DNA of 64,000 nt, from the NCBI GenBank assembly GCA_021819435.1, contig JAKARB010000008.1:158361-222360 (forward strand), read 5' to 3'. A model generated the notes under the pieces. It was not told where the DNA came from. It made no database searches and was given only the letters and a program-made list of their open reading frames with translations. A program made the translations under genes and the position numbers. Below are positions 1 to 8,860 of the stretch, one piece after another. Every line of letters starts with the position of its first letter. The first letter of the stretch is position 1. Source of the DNA: Pseudomonadota bacterium. Its GTDB lineage: Bacteria > Pseudomonadota > Gammaproteobacteria > Burkholderiales > Burkholderiaceae_C.

Positions 1-395
1 ACGATGTGGACCTGGTCGAGATCTCCGCCACGGCGGATCCTCCTGTCTGCCGCCTGATGGACTACGGCAAGTTCAAGTATCAGGAGCAGAAGAAAGCCCA
101 CGACGCGAAGCTCAAGCAGAAGGTCATCGAGGTCAAGGAAGTCAAATTCCGCCCCGGCACCGACGAGGGCGACTACCAGATCAAGCTGCGCAACCTGCGC
201 CGCTTCTTGGAGGATGGCGACAAGGGCAAGGTCACGTTGCGCTTCCGTGGTCGGGAAATCACCCACCAAGAGCTTGGCATGCGCCTGTTGGAACGTGTGC
301 GTGACGACCTGCAGGATTGCTCCCTGGTCGAAAACATGCCGAAACTCGAAGGGCGCCAAATGATCATGGTTCTGGGTCCCAAGAAGAAGAAATAA
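1..395 (+). CDS. infC: Translation initiation factor IF-3 (3' part)
   Basis: The 5' end lies outside the window; about 130 C-terminal codons are present, open from base 3. IF-3 binds the 30S subunit, prevents premature 50S joining and monitors start-codon selection. The visible part starts near the end of the N-terminal domain (VDLVEIS, then [19 protein letters not shown], a family signature), runs through the basic linker and includes the whole C-terminal domain, ending in [13 protein letters not shown] as expected. It heads the usual infC-rpmI-rplT ribosomal operon. Many bacterial infC genes start with a rare codon, but that part cannot be seen here. Confidence 0.97.
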   Translation, partial: DVDLVEISATADPPVCRLMDYGKFKYQEQKKAHDAKLKQKVIEVKEVKFRPGTDEGDYQIKLRNLRRFLEDGDKGKVTLRFRGREITHQELGMRLLERVRDDLQDCSLVENMPKLEGRQMIMVLGPKKKK

Positions 396-642
396 TCTGT
401 TATGATCTAGGGCTTTGATGAATTTGCCCTGAGTTGGGGGGTCATCAAGCCGAAGCCGACAGAAGTCTGCGAGGCGGATCACCCTGGGTAACGGGGTTGG
501 CCGCCTTGTCGTTTCTGGCGGTCTCCAAGCCGAAGGGGTGTTCAACGAGCGTCCCGGAGGCCATCGAAGTGCCTGCAGGCCATCAAGACACGGACGTGGG
601 TGCCGTGGCGCCTGGCAGGAACAAGTCATAAGGAGCATCAAC
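396..642 (+). promoter_or_regulatory. infC-rpmI intergenic leader, candidate ribosomal-protein leader
   Basis: These 247 bases hold no convincing gene. A 10-base direct repeat (caagccgaag) occurs at 446-455 and 526-535, and the stretch is rich in G-tracts and potential stems. In other proteobacteria the space before rpmI carries the L20-binding translational operator that represses rpmI-rplT. That role is inferred here only from position; I did not fold the RNA. A clear Shine-Dalgarno (aaggag, 630-635) precedes rpmI. Confidence 0.35.
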
Positions 643-846
643 ATGCCCAAGATGAAGACCAAGAGCAGCGCGAAGAAGCGTTTTCGCGTTCGTCCCGGTG
701 GCACCGTCAAGCGCGGCCAAGCCTTCAAGCGCCACATCCTGACCAAGAAGACCACGAAGAACAAGCGCCAACTCCGCGGCGCCGTTAACGTGCACGAGAC
801 CAACATGGGCCACATGGCTCAGATGCTGCCTTTCGCCGGTCTGTAA
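643..846 (+). CDS. rpmI: 50S ribosomal protein L35
   Basis: 67 residues, the normal L35 length, starting [14 protein letters not shown], which is the family signature, and ending [11 protein letters not shown]. The ATG at 643 follows aaggag at 630-635. In-frame upstream codons add sequence absent from the family, so this start is preferred. L35 is a small basic 50S protein. The gene lies between infC and rplT as in most bacteria, and the three are probably co-transcribed. Confidence 0.97.
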   Translation: MPKMKTKSSAKKRFRVRPGGTVKRGQAFKRHILTKKTTKNKRQLRGAVNVHETNMGHMAQMLPFAGL

Positions 847-900
847 GACCCGCAGCAGCCGTCTCGCATCGTCCTCTAGTCAACGCAGAAGGAGCTACAC

Positions 901-1260
901 ATGCCTCGCGTCAAACGTGGCGTCACCGCCCGTGCCCGTCACAAGAAAGTCCTCGCCCTTGCCAAGGGTTTCCGCGGTCGCCGCAAGAACGTCTATCGCA
1001 TCGCCAAGCAGGCGGTGATGAAGGCCGGTCAGTACGCCTACCGTGACCGCCGCGCCAAGAAGCGCGAATTCCGCCGCCTGTGGATCGCCCGCATCAACGC
1101 CGGCAGCCGTGCCCTGGGCCTGACCTACAGCAAGTTCATCGCTGGCATCAAGAAGGCCTCGATCGAAATCGACCGCAAGGTCCTGGCTGACATGGCCGTC
1201 AACGACCCCGCTGCTTTCGCCAGCATCGTCGAAAAGGCCAAGGCTCAACTGGCTGGTTGA
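901..1260 (+). CDS. rplT: 50S ribosomal protein L20
   Basis: 119 residues, full length for the family, starting [18 protein letters not shown] and very basic in the N-terminal extension that threads into 23S rRNA. The start is preceded by aaggag. L20 is an early 50S assembly protein and in several bacteria autoregulates rpmI-rplT by binding the mRNA leader. It lies 54 bases after rpmI; a terminator-like hairpin follows before pheS. Confidence 0.98.
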   Translation: MPRVKRGVTARARHKKVLALAKGFRGRRKNVYRIAKQAVMKAGQYAYRDRRAKKREFRRLWIARINAGSRALGLTYSKFIAGIKKASIEIDRKVLADMAVNDPAAFASIVEKAKAQLAG

Positions 1261-1320
1261 TCTCCAGCACCTCATGTCAGACTGATGGTTGCCGGCCCGC
1301 CGGTGGCCTCGACTGAAACC

Positions 1321-1349
1321 AAGGCCAACCCCGTGTTGGCCTTTTTTTT
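1321..1349 (+). terminator. Intrinsic terminator between rplT and pheS
   Basis: Nine-base perfect stem (aaggccaac / gttggcctt) with a short loop, running into an eight-T tract that ends at 1348-1349. The T-tract stops only a few bases before the first pheS ATG (1353), so the hairpin either ends the ribosomal-protein transcript with partial read-through or acts as an attenuator of pheS. Confidence 0.8.
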
Positions 1350-1352
1350 CGA

Positions 1353-2411
1353 ATGCATCCGATGAACGACTCGTCCAGCGACCTCCAAGCCTTGGTGCAA
1401 TCGGCCCAGTCCGCGTTCGACGCCGCCGCCACGCCGGCCGACCTTGAGAACGCCAAGGCTCGGTTCCTGGGCAAGGCAGGCTCGCTCACCGAGCTGCTCA
1501 AGGGCATGGCAGCCCTGAGTCCCGAAGACAAGAAGACCCGTGGCGCGGCCATCAACCAGGCCAAGCAGCAGGTCGAGGCGCTGCTCAATGCGCGTCGCCA
1601 GGCATTGGCTGACGCAGAGTTGGCTCAGCAACTGCGTGCCGAATCGCTGGACGTGACCCTGCCGGGTCGCCGCCGAGGCGAGGGCGGACTGCACCCCGTT
1701 TCGCTGAGCATTGAGCGCATCGAGGGCATCTTCGGCTCGATGGGTTTCGCTGTGGCCGATGGCCCCGAGATCGAGGCTGACTGGCACAACTTCACCGCAT
1801 TGAACACGCCGGAAGACCACCCCGCGCGCTCCATGCACGACACCTTCTACGTCGAAGGTGGTCACCTGCTTCGCACACACACCAGCCCGATGCAGGTGCG
1901 CTACGCCATGCAGCACGTGCAGGACCATGCCGCGCAGCTCGCACGCGGTGAGCGCATCCCCGAAATCCGTGTGATCGCGCCCGGCCGTACCTACCGTGTC
2001 GACAGCGACGCCACGCACTCGCCGATGTTCCACCAGTGCGAAGGCCTGTGGATCGGTGAGAGCGTGAGCTTCACCGACCTGAAGGCCGTGCTGGGCGATT
2101 TCTTCAGCACCTTTTTCGAGACCGACGAGCTCGACATCCGCTTCCGCCCGTCGTTCTTTCCCTTCACAGAGCCCTCGGCCGAAGTGGACATCGCCTTCGC
2201 ATCCGGCCCGCTCAAGGGGCGCTGGCTGGAGGTCGGCGGCGCCGGCCAGGTGCACCCGAACGTGGTGCGCAACTTCGGCCTGGACCCGGAGCAGTACATT
2301 GGCTTCGCTTTCGGCCTGGGCCCGGACCGCCTCACCATGCTGCGCTATGGTGTGAACGACCTGCGTCTGTTCTACGAAGGCGATTTGCGTTTCCTGCAGC
2401 AGTTCCAGTGA
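1353..2411 (+). CDS. pheS: Phenylalanine--tRNA ligase alpha subunit
   Basis: Catalytic subunit of the (alpha-beta)2 synthetase that charges tRNA-Phe. The N-terminal coiled-coil (about residues 1-90) precedes the class II core. Visible motifs include [24 protein letters not shown], the motif-2 region APGRTYRVD with TPMFHQ-like [27 protein letters not shown], and the C-terminal motif-3 [18 protein letters not shown]. Length (352) is normal. The start is uncertain: ATG at 1353 or 1362, neither with a good Shine-Dalgarno because the terminator T-tract lies directly upstream. Its partner pheT is 1.15 kb downstream, separated by an alcohol dehydrogenase gene. Confidence 0.97.
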   Translation: MHPMNDSSSDLQALVQSAQSAFDAAATPADLENAKARFLGKAGSLTELLKGMAALSPEDKKTRGAAINQAKQQVEALLNARRQALADAELAQQLRAESLDVTLPGRRRGEGGLHPVSLSIERIEGIFGSMGFAVADGPEIEADWHNFTALNTPEDHPARSMHDTFYVEGGHLLRTHTSPMQVRYAMQHVQDHAAQLARGERIPEIRVIAPGRTYRVDSDATHSPMFHQCEGLWIGESVSFTDLKAVLGDFFSTFFETDELDIRFRPSFFPFTEPSAEVDIAFASGPLKGRWLEVGGAGQVHPNVVRNFGLDPEQYIGFAFGLGPDRLTMLRYGVNDLRLFYEGDLRFLQQFQ

Positions 2412-2504
2412 AGCAGCGGGCGAGGGCAGGGCGCCTGTCCTCCACCCGTTTCGTGTCGCGCCCAGCGCGTCAACGTCTCAACCCAGTCTGATGAGGATGC
2501 CCGC

Positions 2505-3542
2505 ATGACCACCACCACCGCCGCCAGCACAGCCATTCAGGCCTGGGCCGCCCAGGCCGCCGCCAAGCCGGTCGTGCCGTTCTCGTACGATCCGGGCCCG
2601 TTGGGCGCCGAGGAGGTCGAGATCCGTGTCGAGCATTGCGGTCTGTGTCACTCCGATCTCTCGGTGATCGACAACGAGTGGGGCTTTTCGGCCTACCCGG
2701 TCGTGGGCGGTCATGAGGTGGTGGGCACGGTGGTGGGCCTGGGCGAGCGTGCCAAGGGCCTCAAGCTTGGTCAGAAGGTGGGATTGGGCTGGATGTCGGT
2801 GAGCTGTCAGACTTGCCCGAGCTGCCTGAGCGGCCAACCCCAGCTTTGCCGCACGGGCGTGGCGACCATCGTGGGCCACCATGGTGGCTTCGCCGAGAGG
2901 GTGCGCGCCCATTGGCTGTGGGCCTGTCCCATTCCTGAGGGCCTGAACCCGGCCAAGGCCGGCCCGCTGCTGTGCGGCGGCATCACGGTGTTCTCGCCGT
3001 TCCTGAACTTCGGCATCAAGCCCGTGCACCGCGTGGGTGTGGTTGGCATCGGTGGCCTGGGCCACATGGCGCTGAAGTTCGCGCGGGCCTGGGGTTGCGA
3101 GGTCACGGCTTTCACCTCGAGCGAGTCGAAGCGAGACGAGGCGCTGGCGCTGGGCGCGCACCGCGTGGTCTCCAGCACCGACCCAAAGTCGATGAAGGCC
3201 ATCGCCGGCCAGCTCGACATGGTGCTGGTCACCGTCAACGTCATGCTGAACTGGAAGGCGCTGATGTCGACGTTGGCGCCCAATGGCCGCCTGCACTTGG
3301 TGGGCATCCTGCCGCAGCCCATGGAGGTCGAGGCCTTCCCGCTGATCGGCGGGCAGCGCAGCGTGTCGGGTTCGCCCACGGGCTCGCGCCAGGACATCGA
3401 CACCATGCTGGCCTTTGCCGCGCGCCATGGCATTGAGCCGCAGACCGAACACTTCCCGATGAGCCGCATCAACGATGCTTTGGATCACCTGCGCGCCGGC
3501 AAGGCCCGCTACCGTGTGGTCCTGGACGCTGAACAGAACTGA
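2505..3542 (+). CDS. Zinc-dependent alcohol dehydrogenase (MDR, YahK/CAD-like)
   Basis: 345-residue medium-chain dehydrogenase/reductase predicted to interconvert alcohols and aldehydes with NAD(P)H. Catalytic zinc ligands are visible as Cys45 (HCGLCHSD), His70-Glu71 (GGHE) and Cys157. The structural zinc loop is C101, C104, C107, C115. The Rossmann fingerprint GIGGLG lies at about 181-186. The pattern resembles the YahK/cinnamyl-alcohol-dehydrogenase group, which prefers NADP; the substrate cannot be read from sequence. It lies between pheS (93-base gap) and pheT (21-base gap) on the same strand, so it is probably co-transcribed with pheT. Composition matches its neighbours. This position is unusual for a pheST locus. 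Confidence 0.93.
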   Translation: MTTTTAASTAIQAWAAQAAAKPVVPFSYDPGPLGAEEVEIRVEHCGLCHSDLSVIDNEWGFSAYPVVGGHEVVGTVVGLGERAKGLKLGQKVGLGWMSVSCQTCPSCLSGQPQLCRTGVATIVGHHGGFAERVRAHWLWACPIPEGLNPAKAGPLLCGGITVFSPFLNFGIKPVHRVGVVGIGGLGHMALKFARAWGCEVTAFTSSESKRDEALALGAHRVVSSTDPKSMKAIAGQLDMVLVTVNVMLNWKALMSTLAPNGRLHLVGILPQPMEVEAFPLIGGQRSVSGSPTGSRQDIDTMLAFAARHGIEPQTEHFPMSRINDALDHLRAGKARYRVVLDAEQN

Positions 3543-3563
3543 ATTCCCCAAGGACCCTTTTCC

Positions 3564-5993
3564 ATGCAATTCCCCGAGTCCTGGTTGCGCACCTTCTGCA
3601 ACCCCGATCTGAGCACACAGCAACTGGCCGACCTGCTGACCATGGCCGGCCTAGAGGTCGAAGAGCTGCAGCCGGTTGCCCCTCGCTTCACGGGCGTGGT
3701 TGTGGCACAGGTGCTGGAAGTCGCCAAGCACCCGGACGCCGACCGCCTGAATGTGTGCAAGGTGGACGCGGGCACGGGCGAGGTGCTGCAGATCGTCTGT
3801 GGCGCGCCGAACGTGCGCCCAGGCATCAAGGTGCCGTGCGCGCTCGTCGGCGCCGAACTGCCCCCCGGCGCGGATGGCAAGGCCTTCGTCATCAAGAAGG
3901 GCAAGCTGCGTGGGGTGGAGAGCCTGGGCATGCTGTGCTCGGCCAAGGAGCTGGGCATCGCCGAGGAGTCGAACGGCCTGCACATCCTGGCCGATGAAGC
4001 GCCCGTGGGCGTCAGCATCCGCGACTTCCTCCGGCTTGACGACACCTTGTTCACGCTCAAGCTCACGCCCAACCTGGCGCATTGCCTGAGCGTGGCGGGC
4101 GTCGCGCGCGAGGTGTCCGCGCTGACTGGCGCGCCGCTGAAGCTGCCTGCCAGCGAGCCGGTCAAGCCCGCCATCGATGCACGGCTGAAGGTCAATGTGG
4201 AAGCCGCCGATTTGTGTGGCCGCTTCGGTGGTCGCGTGATTCGCGGCGTGAACCCCCAGGCCAAGACGCCCGACTGGATGGTCGAGCGCCTGGCGCGTTG
4301 TGGCCAGCGTTCGGTGTCGGCGCTGGTCGACATCTCCAACTACGTGATGTTCGAGCTGGGCCAGCCCTCGCACGTGTTCGACCTGGACAAGATCCATGGC
4401 GAGCTGACCGTGCGTTGGGGTCGCGCGGGCGAACAGCTCAAGCTGCTCAATGGCAACACCATCACGCTCGACGAGCAGGTGGGTGTGATCGCCGATGACA
4501 GCCAGGTCGAGTCCCTGGCCGGCATCATGGGCGGCGACGCCACGGCCGTGGGCGACGAGACCCGCAACGTCTACCTCGAAGCCGCCTTCTGGTGGCCCAA
4601 GGCGATCGCCGGCCGCGCGCGCCGCTACAACTTCTCGACCGACGCCTCGCACCGCTACGAGCGCGGCGTGGACCCGGCGCCCACGGCCCAGCACATCGAG
4701 CGCATCACCCGCCTGATTCTCGAGATCTGCGGTGGCGAGGCCGGCCCGCTGGACGACTTGAAGGTGCACCTGCCCGAGCGCAAGCCCGTGACGTTGCGCC
4801 TGTCGCGCGCCCAGCGCGTCATCGGCATGCCGGTGACCTTGCCTGAGGTGCAAGCGGTGTTCCAGCGCCTGGATCTGCCTTATGGCACGCAAGCCCACAA
4901 GGACGACACCCACCTCATCGTGACCCCGCCGAGCTGGCGCTTCGACATCCAGATCGAGGAAGACTTGATCGAAGAGGTGGTGCGCGTCATCGGCTTCGAC
5001 AAGCTGCCGCGCCGCGCGCCGAAGGCGCCCGTGGTCTCCGAGGTGCGCCCCGAGGCGCGTCGTGGCCTGTACGCAGTGCGCCGTGCCGTGGCCGCGCGTG
5101 GTTACCAGGAAGCCATCACCTTCAGCTTCGTCGAGGCCCGCTGGGAGGCCGATTTCGCGGGCAACACCAACCCCATCCAACTGCTCAACCCCATCGCCAG
5201 CCAGTTGTCGGTGATGCGCTCGTCGCTGATCGGCAGCTTGGTGGAGGTGCTGCGCACGAACTTGGCCCGCAAGGCCGAGCGCGTGCGCCTGTTCGAGGTC
5301 GGGCGCGTGTTCCGCCGTGATGCTTCCGTGGTCGATGGCATGCAGACGGTGGCCAGCCTGGACCAGCCCGTTCGCGTGGCCGGTCTGGCCTACGGTCCGG
5401 CCGATGCGCTGCAATGGGGCCAGGCGGCCCGTCAGGTCGATTTCTTCGATGTGAAGGGAGATGTCGAGTCGCTGCTGGCGCCGCGCCAGGCCAGTTTTGT
5501 TGCGGCCGAACACCCGGCTCTCCACCCGGGGCGTTGCGCTCAGGTGCTGGTCGATGGTCGTGCCGTGGGTTTTGTGGGTGAGTTGCACCCCAAGTGGCGG
5601 CAGGCCTATGACTTGGCCCAGGCGCCGGTGCTGTTCGAGCTTGATGCAGACGCGCTGGCGCAGCGTCCCGTGCCACGTTTCACCAGCGTGCCGCGCATGC
5701 AATCGGTCTTCAGGGATCTTGCCCTGGTGGTCAATGATCGCACCGCGCACGACGCCTTGATCGGCGCCATCGTGTCGGCACCGACAGACGGCCTGGTGCG
5801 CGGCGCCCGCCTGTTCGACATCTACAAGCCCAAGCAGGCGGTGGCCGGCATCGCCGAAGACGAGCGCAGCTTGGCCGTGCGCATCGATTTGCGCGACGAC
5901 GAGCAGACGCTCAACGATGAGCGCATCGATGCGGCCGTGCAATCCGTGTTGCAGAATCTGGCCGACAAGGTGGGCGCGCGCGTGCGCGCCTGA
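3564..5993 (+). CDS. pheT: Phenylalanine--tRNA ligase beta subunit
   Basis: 809 residues, full length. It carries the N-terminal tRNA-binding (EMAP/OB-like) domain at about 40-150, the B3/4 editing region (about 210-390) that hydrolyses mischarged Tyr-tRNA-Phe, B5, the catalytic-like core, and the C-terminal ferredoxin-fold anticodon-binding domain (about 715-809, beginning [20 protein letters not shown]). The start [14 protein letters not shown] matches the family and has aagga about 10 bases upstream. It forms the heterotetramer with PheS. ihfA follows after 25 bases, the order usual in proteobacteria. Confidence 0.98.
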   Translation: MQFPESWLRTFCNPDLSTQQLADLLTMAGLEVEELQPVAPRFTGVVVAQVLEVAKHPDADRLNVCKVDAGTGEVLQIVCGAPNVRPGIKVPCALVGAELPPGADGKAFVIKKGKLRGVESLGMLCSAKELGIAEESNGLHILADEAPVGVSIRDFLRLDDTLFTLKLTPNLAHCLSVAGVAREVSALTGAPLKLPASEPVKPAIDARLKVNVEAADLCGRFGGRVIRGVNPQAKTPDWMVERLARCGQRSVSALVDISNYVMFELGQPSHVFDLDKIHGELTVRWGRAGEQLKLLNGNTITLDEQVGVIADDSQVESLAGIMGGDATAVGDETRNVYLEAAFWWPKAIAGRARRYNFSTDASHRYERGVDPAPTAQHIERITRLILEICGGEAGPLDDLKVHLPERKPVTLRLSRAQRVIGMPVTLPEVQAVFQRLDLPYGTQAHKDDTHLIVTPPSWRFDIQIEEDLIEEVVRVIGFDKLPRRAPKAPVVSEVRPEARRGLYAVRRAVAARGYQEAITFSFVEARWEADFAGNTNPIQLLNPIASQLSVMRSSLIGSLVEVLRTNLARKAERVRLFEVGRVFRRDASVVDGMQTVASLDQPVRVAGLAYGPADALQWGQAARQVDFFDVKGDVESLLAPRQASFVAAEHPALHPGRCAQVLVDGRAVGFVGELHPKWRQAYDLAQAPVLFELDADALAQRPVPRFTSVPRMQSVFRDLALVVNDRTAHDALIGAIVSAPTDGLVRGARLFDIYKPKQAVAGIAEDERSLAVRIDLRDDEQTLNDERIDAAVQSVLQNLADKVGARVRA

Positions 5994-6018
5994 GGCGTGA
6001 GAAGGGGAGACACCACGC

Positions 6019-6378
6019 ATGAACGACAAGATCAGCGACCTGACGGTGCTGTTGCCGACCATCGAAACGCCGACGCTCACCAAGGCCGAGCTTTCCGAGC
6101 TGCTGTTTGAGCGGCTCGGCCTGAACAAGCGCGAGTCCAAGGACATGGTGGAGGCCTTTTTCGAGCTGATCAACGACACGTTGGTGCAGGGCACGGATGT
6201 GAAGCTCTCCGGCTTCGGCAACTTCCAAATTCGTCAGAAGGCACCGCGCCCCGGGCGCAATCCGCGCACGGGCGAGGCCATCCCCATCAAGGCGCGGCAG
6301 GTGGTGACTTTCCACGCCAGCGCCAAGCTCAAAGGCATGGTGCAAGGCGATATTCCCGTGGGTGAAGACTTGGAGTAA
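6019..6378 (+). CDS. ihfA: Integration host factor subunit alpha
   Basis: 119-residue HU/IHF-family DNA-bending protein. The family signature is clear: [30 protein letters not shown], then [22 protein letters not shown] containing the beta-arm with the intercalating proline region, then [14 protein letters not shown]. The 18-residue N-terminal extension before TLTKAEL is longer than in E. coli IhfA, so an internal start is possible, although ATG 6019 follows aagggga-type purines. IHF-alpha pairs with IHF-beta and would assist sigma-54 promoters such as glnA in this window. Position after pheT is conserved. Confidence 0.96.
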   Translation: MNDKISDLTVLLPTIETPTLTKAELSELLFERLGLNKRESKDMVEAFFELINDTLVQGTDVKLSGFGNFQIRQKAPRPGRNPRTGEAIPIKARQVVTFHASAKLKGMVQGDIPVGEDLE

Positions 6379-6481
6379 AGTCTGAGGTCCCACCGCAATC
6401 TGGTTGATGCGGCAGGGCTTTTTGCTTGCGAGCCAACAGCGTCATCGCGCCAAAGCGTCACCGATGCCACCAGCAGGCCAC

Positions 6482-6994
6482 ATGGATCGAACCACCCACG
6501 ACCTCCCGCCCATCCCGGCCAAACGCTACTTCACCATCGGTGAGGTGAGCGAGCTTTGCCATGTGAAGCCATATGTGCTGCGCTACTGGGAGCAGGAGTT
6601 CGTGCAGCTCAAGCCCATGAAGCGGCGCGGCAATCGCCGCTATTACCAGCACCACGAGGTGTTGCTGGTGCGTCGCATCCGCGAGCTGTTGTATGAGCAG
6701 GGCTTCACCATCAGCGGTGCGCGCAATCGGCTGGCCGAGTTGGGCCACGCGGCGCGCGTCGAAGCCGATGACGATGAATTGCCGGATGGTTTGTCTGCCG
6801 GCGCCATGATCGCTTCAGAGCGGTTGGTCGGCGGTGCTGCGTCATCGGTGTCACGCGCGCTGCAAGCGTCGCCTGCGGTCATGGCTGAATCCGGGTTCCT
6901 TGCTCCAGAGTTGCCTGACTTGTCGCTCCTGTCGCCGGAGGCGGCCGCGAGCCTGCGTGTTTCCTTGTTGTCGATTCGCGACCTGCTGTCTTGA
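6482..6994 (+). CDS. MerR family transcriptional regulator (ihfA-linked)
   Basis: 170 residues from the preferred ATG at 6482 (MDRTTHDLPPIPAKRYFTIGEVS). Upstream in-frame ATGs at 6464 and 6404 add sequence not typical of the family. The N-terminal MerR winged helix-turn-helix is clear (YFTIGEVSELCHVKPYVLRYWEQEF, then RRYYQHHEVLLVRRIRELL). The C-terminal half is short, lacks paired metal-binding cysteines and is rich in Ser/Ala, so no ligand can be proposed. A MerR protein directly after ihfA is a common betaproteobacterial arrangement; its targets are not known to me. Confidence 0.9.
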   Translation: MDRTTHDLPPIPAKRYFTIGEVSELCHVKPYVLRYWEQEFVQLKPMKRRGNRRYYQHHEVLLVRRIRELLYEQGFTISGARNRLAELGHAARVEADDDELPDGLSAGAMIASERLVGGAASSVSRALQASPAVMAESGFLAPELPDLSLLSPEAAASLRVSLLSIRDLLS

Positions 6995-7009
6995 ATCGGG
7001 GTGGCTGGC

Positions 7010-7039
7010 TTGAGACGAGTGCTCAAAACATGCTATAGT
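7010..7039 (+). promoter_or_regulatory. Sigma-70-type promoter of tRNA-Pro
   Basis: -35 ttgaga at 7010-7015 and -10 tatagt at 7034-7039, 18-base spacer, 12 bases before the mature tRNA 5' end. The -10 matches those of the tRNA-Gly units near 53.4 and 54.1 kb. Confidence 0.6.
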
Positions 7040-7049
7040 CTAATTCTTG

Positions 7050-7127
<78 letters not shown>

Positions 7128-7139
7128 AGAAAATCACGA

Positions 7140-7166
7140 GGGCCAGAAGGAAACTTCTGGCCCTTT
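7140..7166 (+). terminator. Terminator after tRNA-Pro
   Basis: Ten-base perfect stem gggccagaag / cttctggccc with a GAAA tetraloop, followed by ttt. It lies 13 bases past the tRNA 3' end and separates it from the convergent MerR gene. Confidence 0.8.
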
Positions 7167-7207
7167 CGTGTTTTGGCCCGCGGAGCGAACGTTACCTCAG
7201 GGGTATG

Positions 7208-8029
7208 TCACTTCTGGATCGCGCGGTCAAACTCCTGTTGCAGCACCACCGGAAACGCGGCGCTCACGGAGCCGATGGCGAGGGGGCGCAGGCGTTCAAA
7301 CAAGGCCTTGATCGCCTCAGCCAGGCGCACGTCGATGACGTTGCTGCCGGCGGACGCTTCGTCGCCGCTCGCCGAGGCGACGCTTCGCCGGGCATGGCTT
7401 TGGGTCACTGTGCGCGCCATGGCGATGAACAATTGCTCCACGTAGGCCCGCGCGATGGCGCGGCTGTGGCGGATGAGTTCGTCTTGCAGATCGAGTACGG
7501 TGTCCAGCGGCACGTCGAGTTCGGCGAGCTGGATGCCAATGCGCTCGAGTGCGGGTGACAGCATCTCGACCTCATCGGGGCCAAGACGCCGGTAAAGGCC
7601 GTTCTCGCTGAGGCGATCTTTTTGCTGCTGTGTGGCTGGCTCGGCCCAGTGGGATGCCATCTCGGACAGGGCTTTGCGCTGAGGCTGCTCGACGGTGAAG
7701 AAGGTGGTCGAAAAAAGGTGGCTGACGAGGGAATACTCGCTCCAGGCACCGTCGGGCGTTCCGGTCAGCATGGCCTTGATGGCATCGAGCTTGAATCCCT
7801 GCTTGCGCAGATCCCGGATGAGTTCGAGCTTGCCGAGGTGTTCGGCGTTGTAAAAGGCGGTGCGGCCTTGCAGGCGCGGTGGTGGCATCAGCCCGGCCGT
7901 CTGGTAGGCGCGCACGTTTCGAACGCTCACGCCGGCACGCTCTGACAGCGTTTCAACGGTGAATTCGCCATTTGCGGCGGGGGGCGCTGCCCTCGGGCGG
8001 CGAGGCTGGCGCATTTGTTTGTCGGGCAT
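7208..8029 (-). CDS. MerR family transcriptional regulator
   Basis: 273 residues from ATG 8029 (MPDKQMRQPRRPRAAPP); an upstream in-frame ATG at 8074 is less likely. The MerR winged HTH is visible as FTVETLSERAGVSVRNVRAYQTAGLMPPPRLQGR, followed by GKLELIRDLRKQGFKLDAIKAML. The effector region of about 180 residues is longer than in metal sensors and has no cysteine pair, so it resembles the larger uncharacterised MerR regulators of actinobacteria and betaproteobacteria. It is convergent with tRNA-Pro and lies 88 bases downstream of ubiE. Target unknown. Confidence 0.85.
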   Translation of the reverse strand: MPDKQMRQPRRPRAAPPAANGEFTVETLSERAGVSVRNVRAYQTAGLMPPPRLQGRTAFYNAEHLGKLELIRDLRKQGFKLDAIKAMLTGTPDGAWSEYSLVSHLFSTTFFTVEQPQRKALSEMASHWAEPATQQQKDRLSENGLYRRLGPDEVEMLSPALERIGIQLAELDVPLDTVLDLQDELIRHSRAIARAYVEQLFIAMARTVTQSHARRSVASASGDEASAGSNVIDVRLAEAIKALFERLRPLAIGSVSAAFPVVLQQEFDRAIQK

Positions 8030-8117
8030 CTTCGAGAGCCAAAGGGGCGGGCGCGCCAATGATAGCGATGCCACTCACATGCGGCTGCCAAACGTCACGC
8101 GGAGGCCTCGGCCCTGC

Positions 8118-8849
8118 TCAGCACTTGATGCCCAGGTGCAGGGCCACGACGCCACCGGTCATGTTGTGCACATCGACATGGCCGAAGCCCGCTGTCTTCA
8201 TCATGGCCTTGAGCGTGGCCTGGTCGGGGTGCATGCGGATGGACTCGGCCAAGTACTGATAGCTGGCTGCATCGCCGGCGACGAGCTGCCCCAGGCGAGG
8301 CAGCACTTTGAACGAGTACCAGTCGTAAGCTTTCTCAAGTGGCTTGGCCACCTTCGAAAATTCCAGCACCAGCAGGCGGCCGCCCGGCTTGAGCACGCGG
8401 CACATCTCCGCCAGGGCAGCGTCCTTGTGCGTCATGTTGCGCAGGCCAAAGGCCACGGTGACGATGTCGAAGGTCTCGCTGGGAAAGGGCAGTTTCTCAG
8501 CGTCGCACAAGGTCGTGGGCAATGCCAAGCCTTTGTTGAGCAGGCGGTCGCGGCCCGTGCTCAACATGGCCTCGTTGATGTCGGTGTGCACCACCATGCC
8601 TGTGGGGCCGACGCGGCCGGCGAAGGCCTCGGACAGGTCGCCGGTGCCGCCGGCGATGTCGAGCACCTTGTGCCCTTCGCGCACCCCGCTGGCAGCGATG
8701 GCGTAGGCCTTCCAGAGTCGATGCAAGCCCATCGACATCAGGTCGTTCATGACGTCGTACTTGTTGGCCACCGAGTCGAAGACGCCGCGCACGCGCTGGG
8801 CCTTTTGGGACTCGTCAACCTGCTGGAAACCGAAATGCGTGGAGCTCAT
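8118..8849 (-). CDS. ubiE: Ubiquinone/menaquinone biosynthesis C-methyltransferase
   Basis: 243 residues from ATG 8849 ([20 protein letters not shown]), the family-typical start. Longer upstream in-frame sequence has no family similarity. UbiE uses S-adenosylmethionine to C-methylate the quinone ring precursor (DDMQH2 in ubiquinone synthesis, and demethylmenaquinone where made). Motif I is [32 protein letters not shown] and [20 protein letters not shown] UbiE signatures are also present. It lies 11 bases downstream of the flavoprotein gene on the same strand, so the two are probably co-transcribed. Confidence 0.97.
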   Translation of the reverse strand: MSSTHFGFQQVDESQKAQRVRGVFDSVANKYDVMNDLMSMGLHRLWKAYAIAASGVREGHKVLDIAGGTGDLSEAFAGRVGPTGMVVHTDINEAMLSTGRDRLLNKGLALPTTLCDAEKLPFPSETFDIVTVAFGLRNMTHKDAALAEMCRVLKPGGRLLVLEFSKVAKPLEKAYDWYSFKVLPRLGQLVAGDAASYQYLAESIRMHPDQATLKAMMKTAGFGHVDVHNMTGGVVALHLGIKC

Positions 8850-8860
8850 GGGGCGGCATC

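Noticed and set aside
434..631. Possible small protein in the infC-rpmI leader
   Set aside because: No Shine-Dalgarno and no family similarity; the region is better explained as an RNA leader.
3651..6221. Very long open frame on the minus strand opposite pheT (about 850 codons)
   Set aside because: Antisense to a certain gene, low-complexity Ala/His/Gln/Arg translation without family motifs; such frames arise from GC-rich codon bias.
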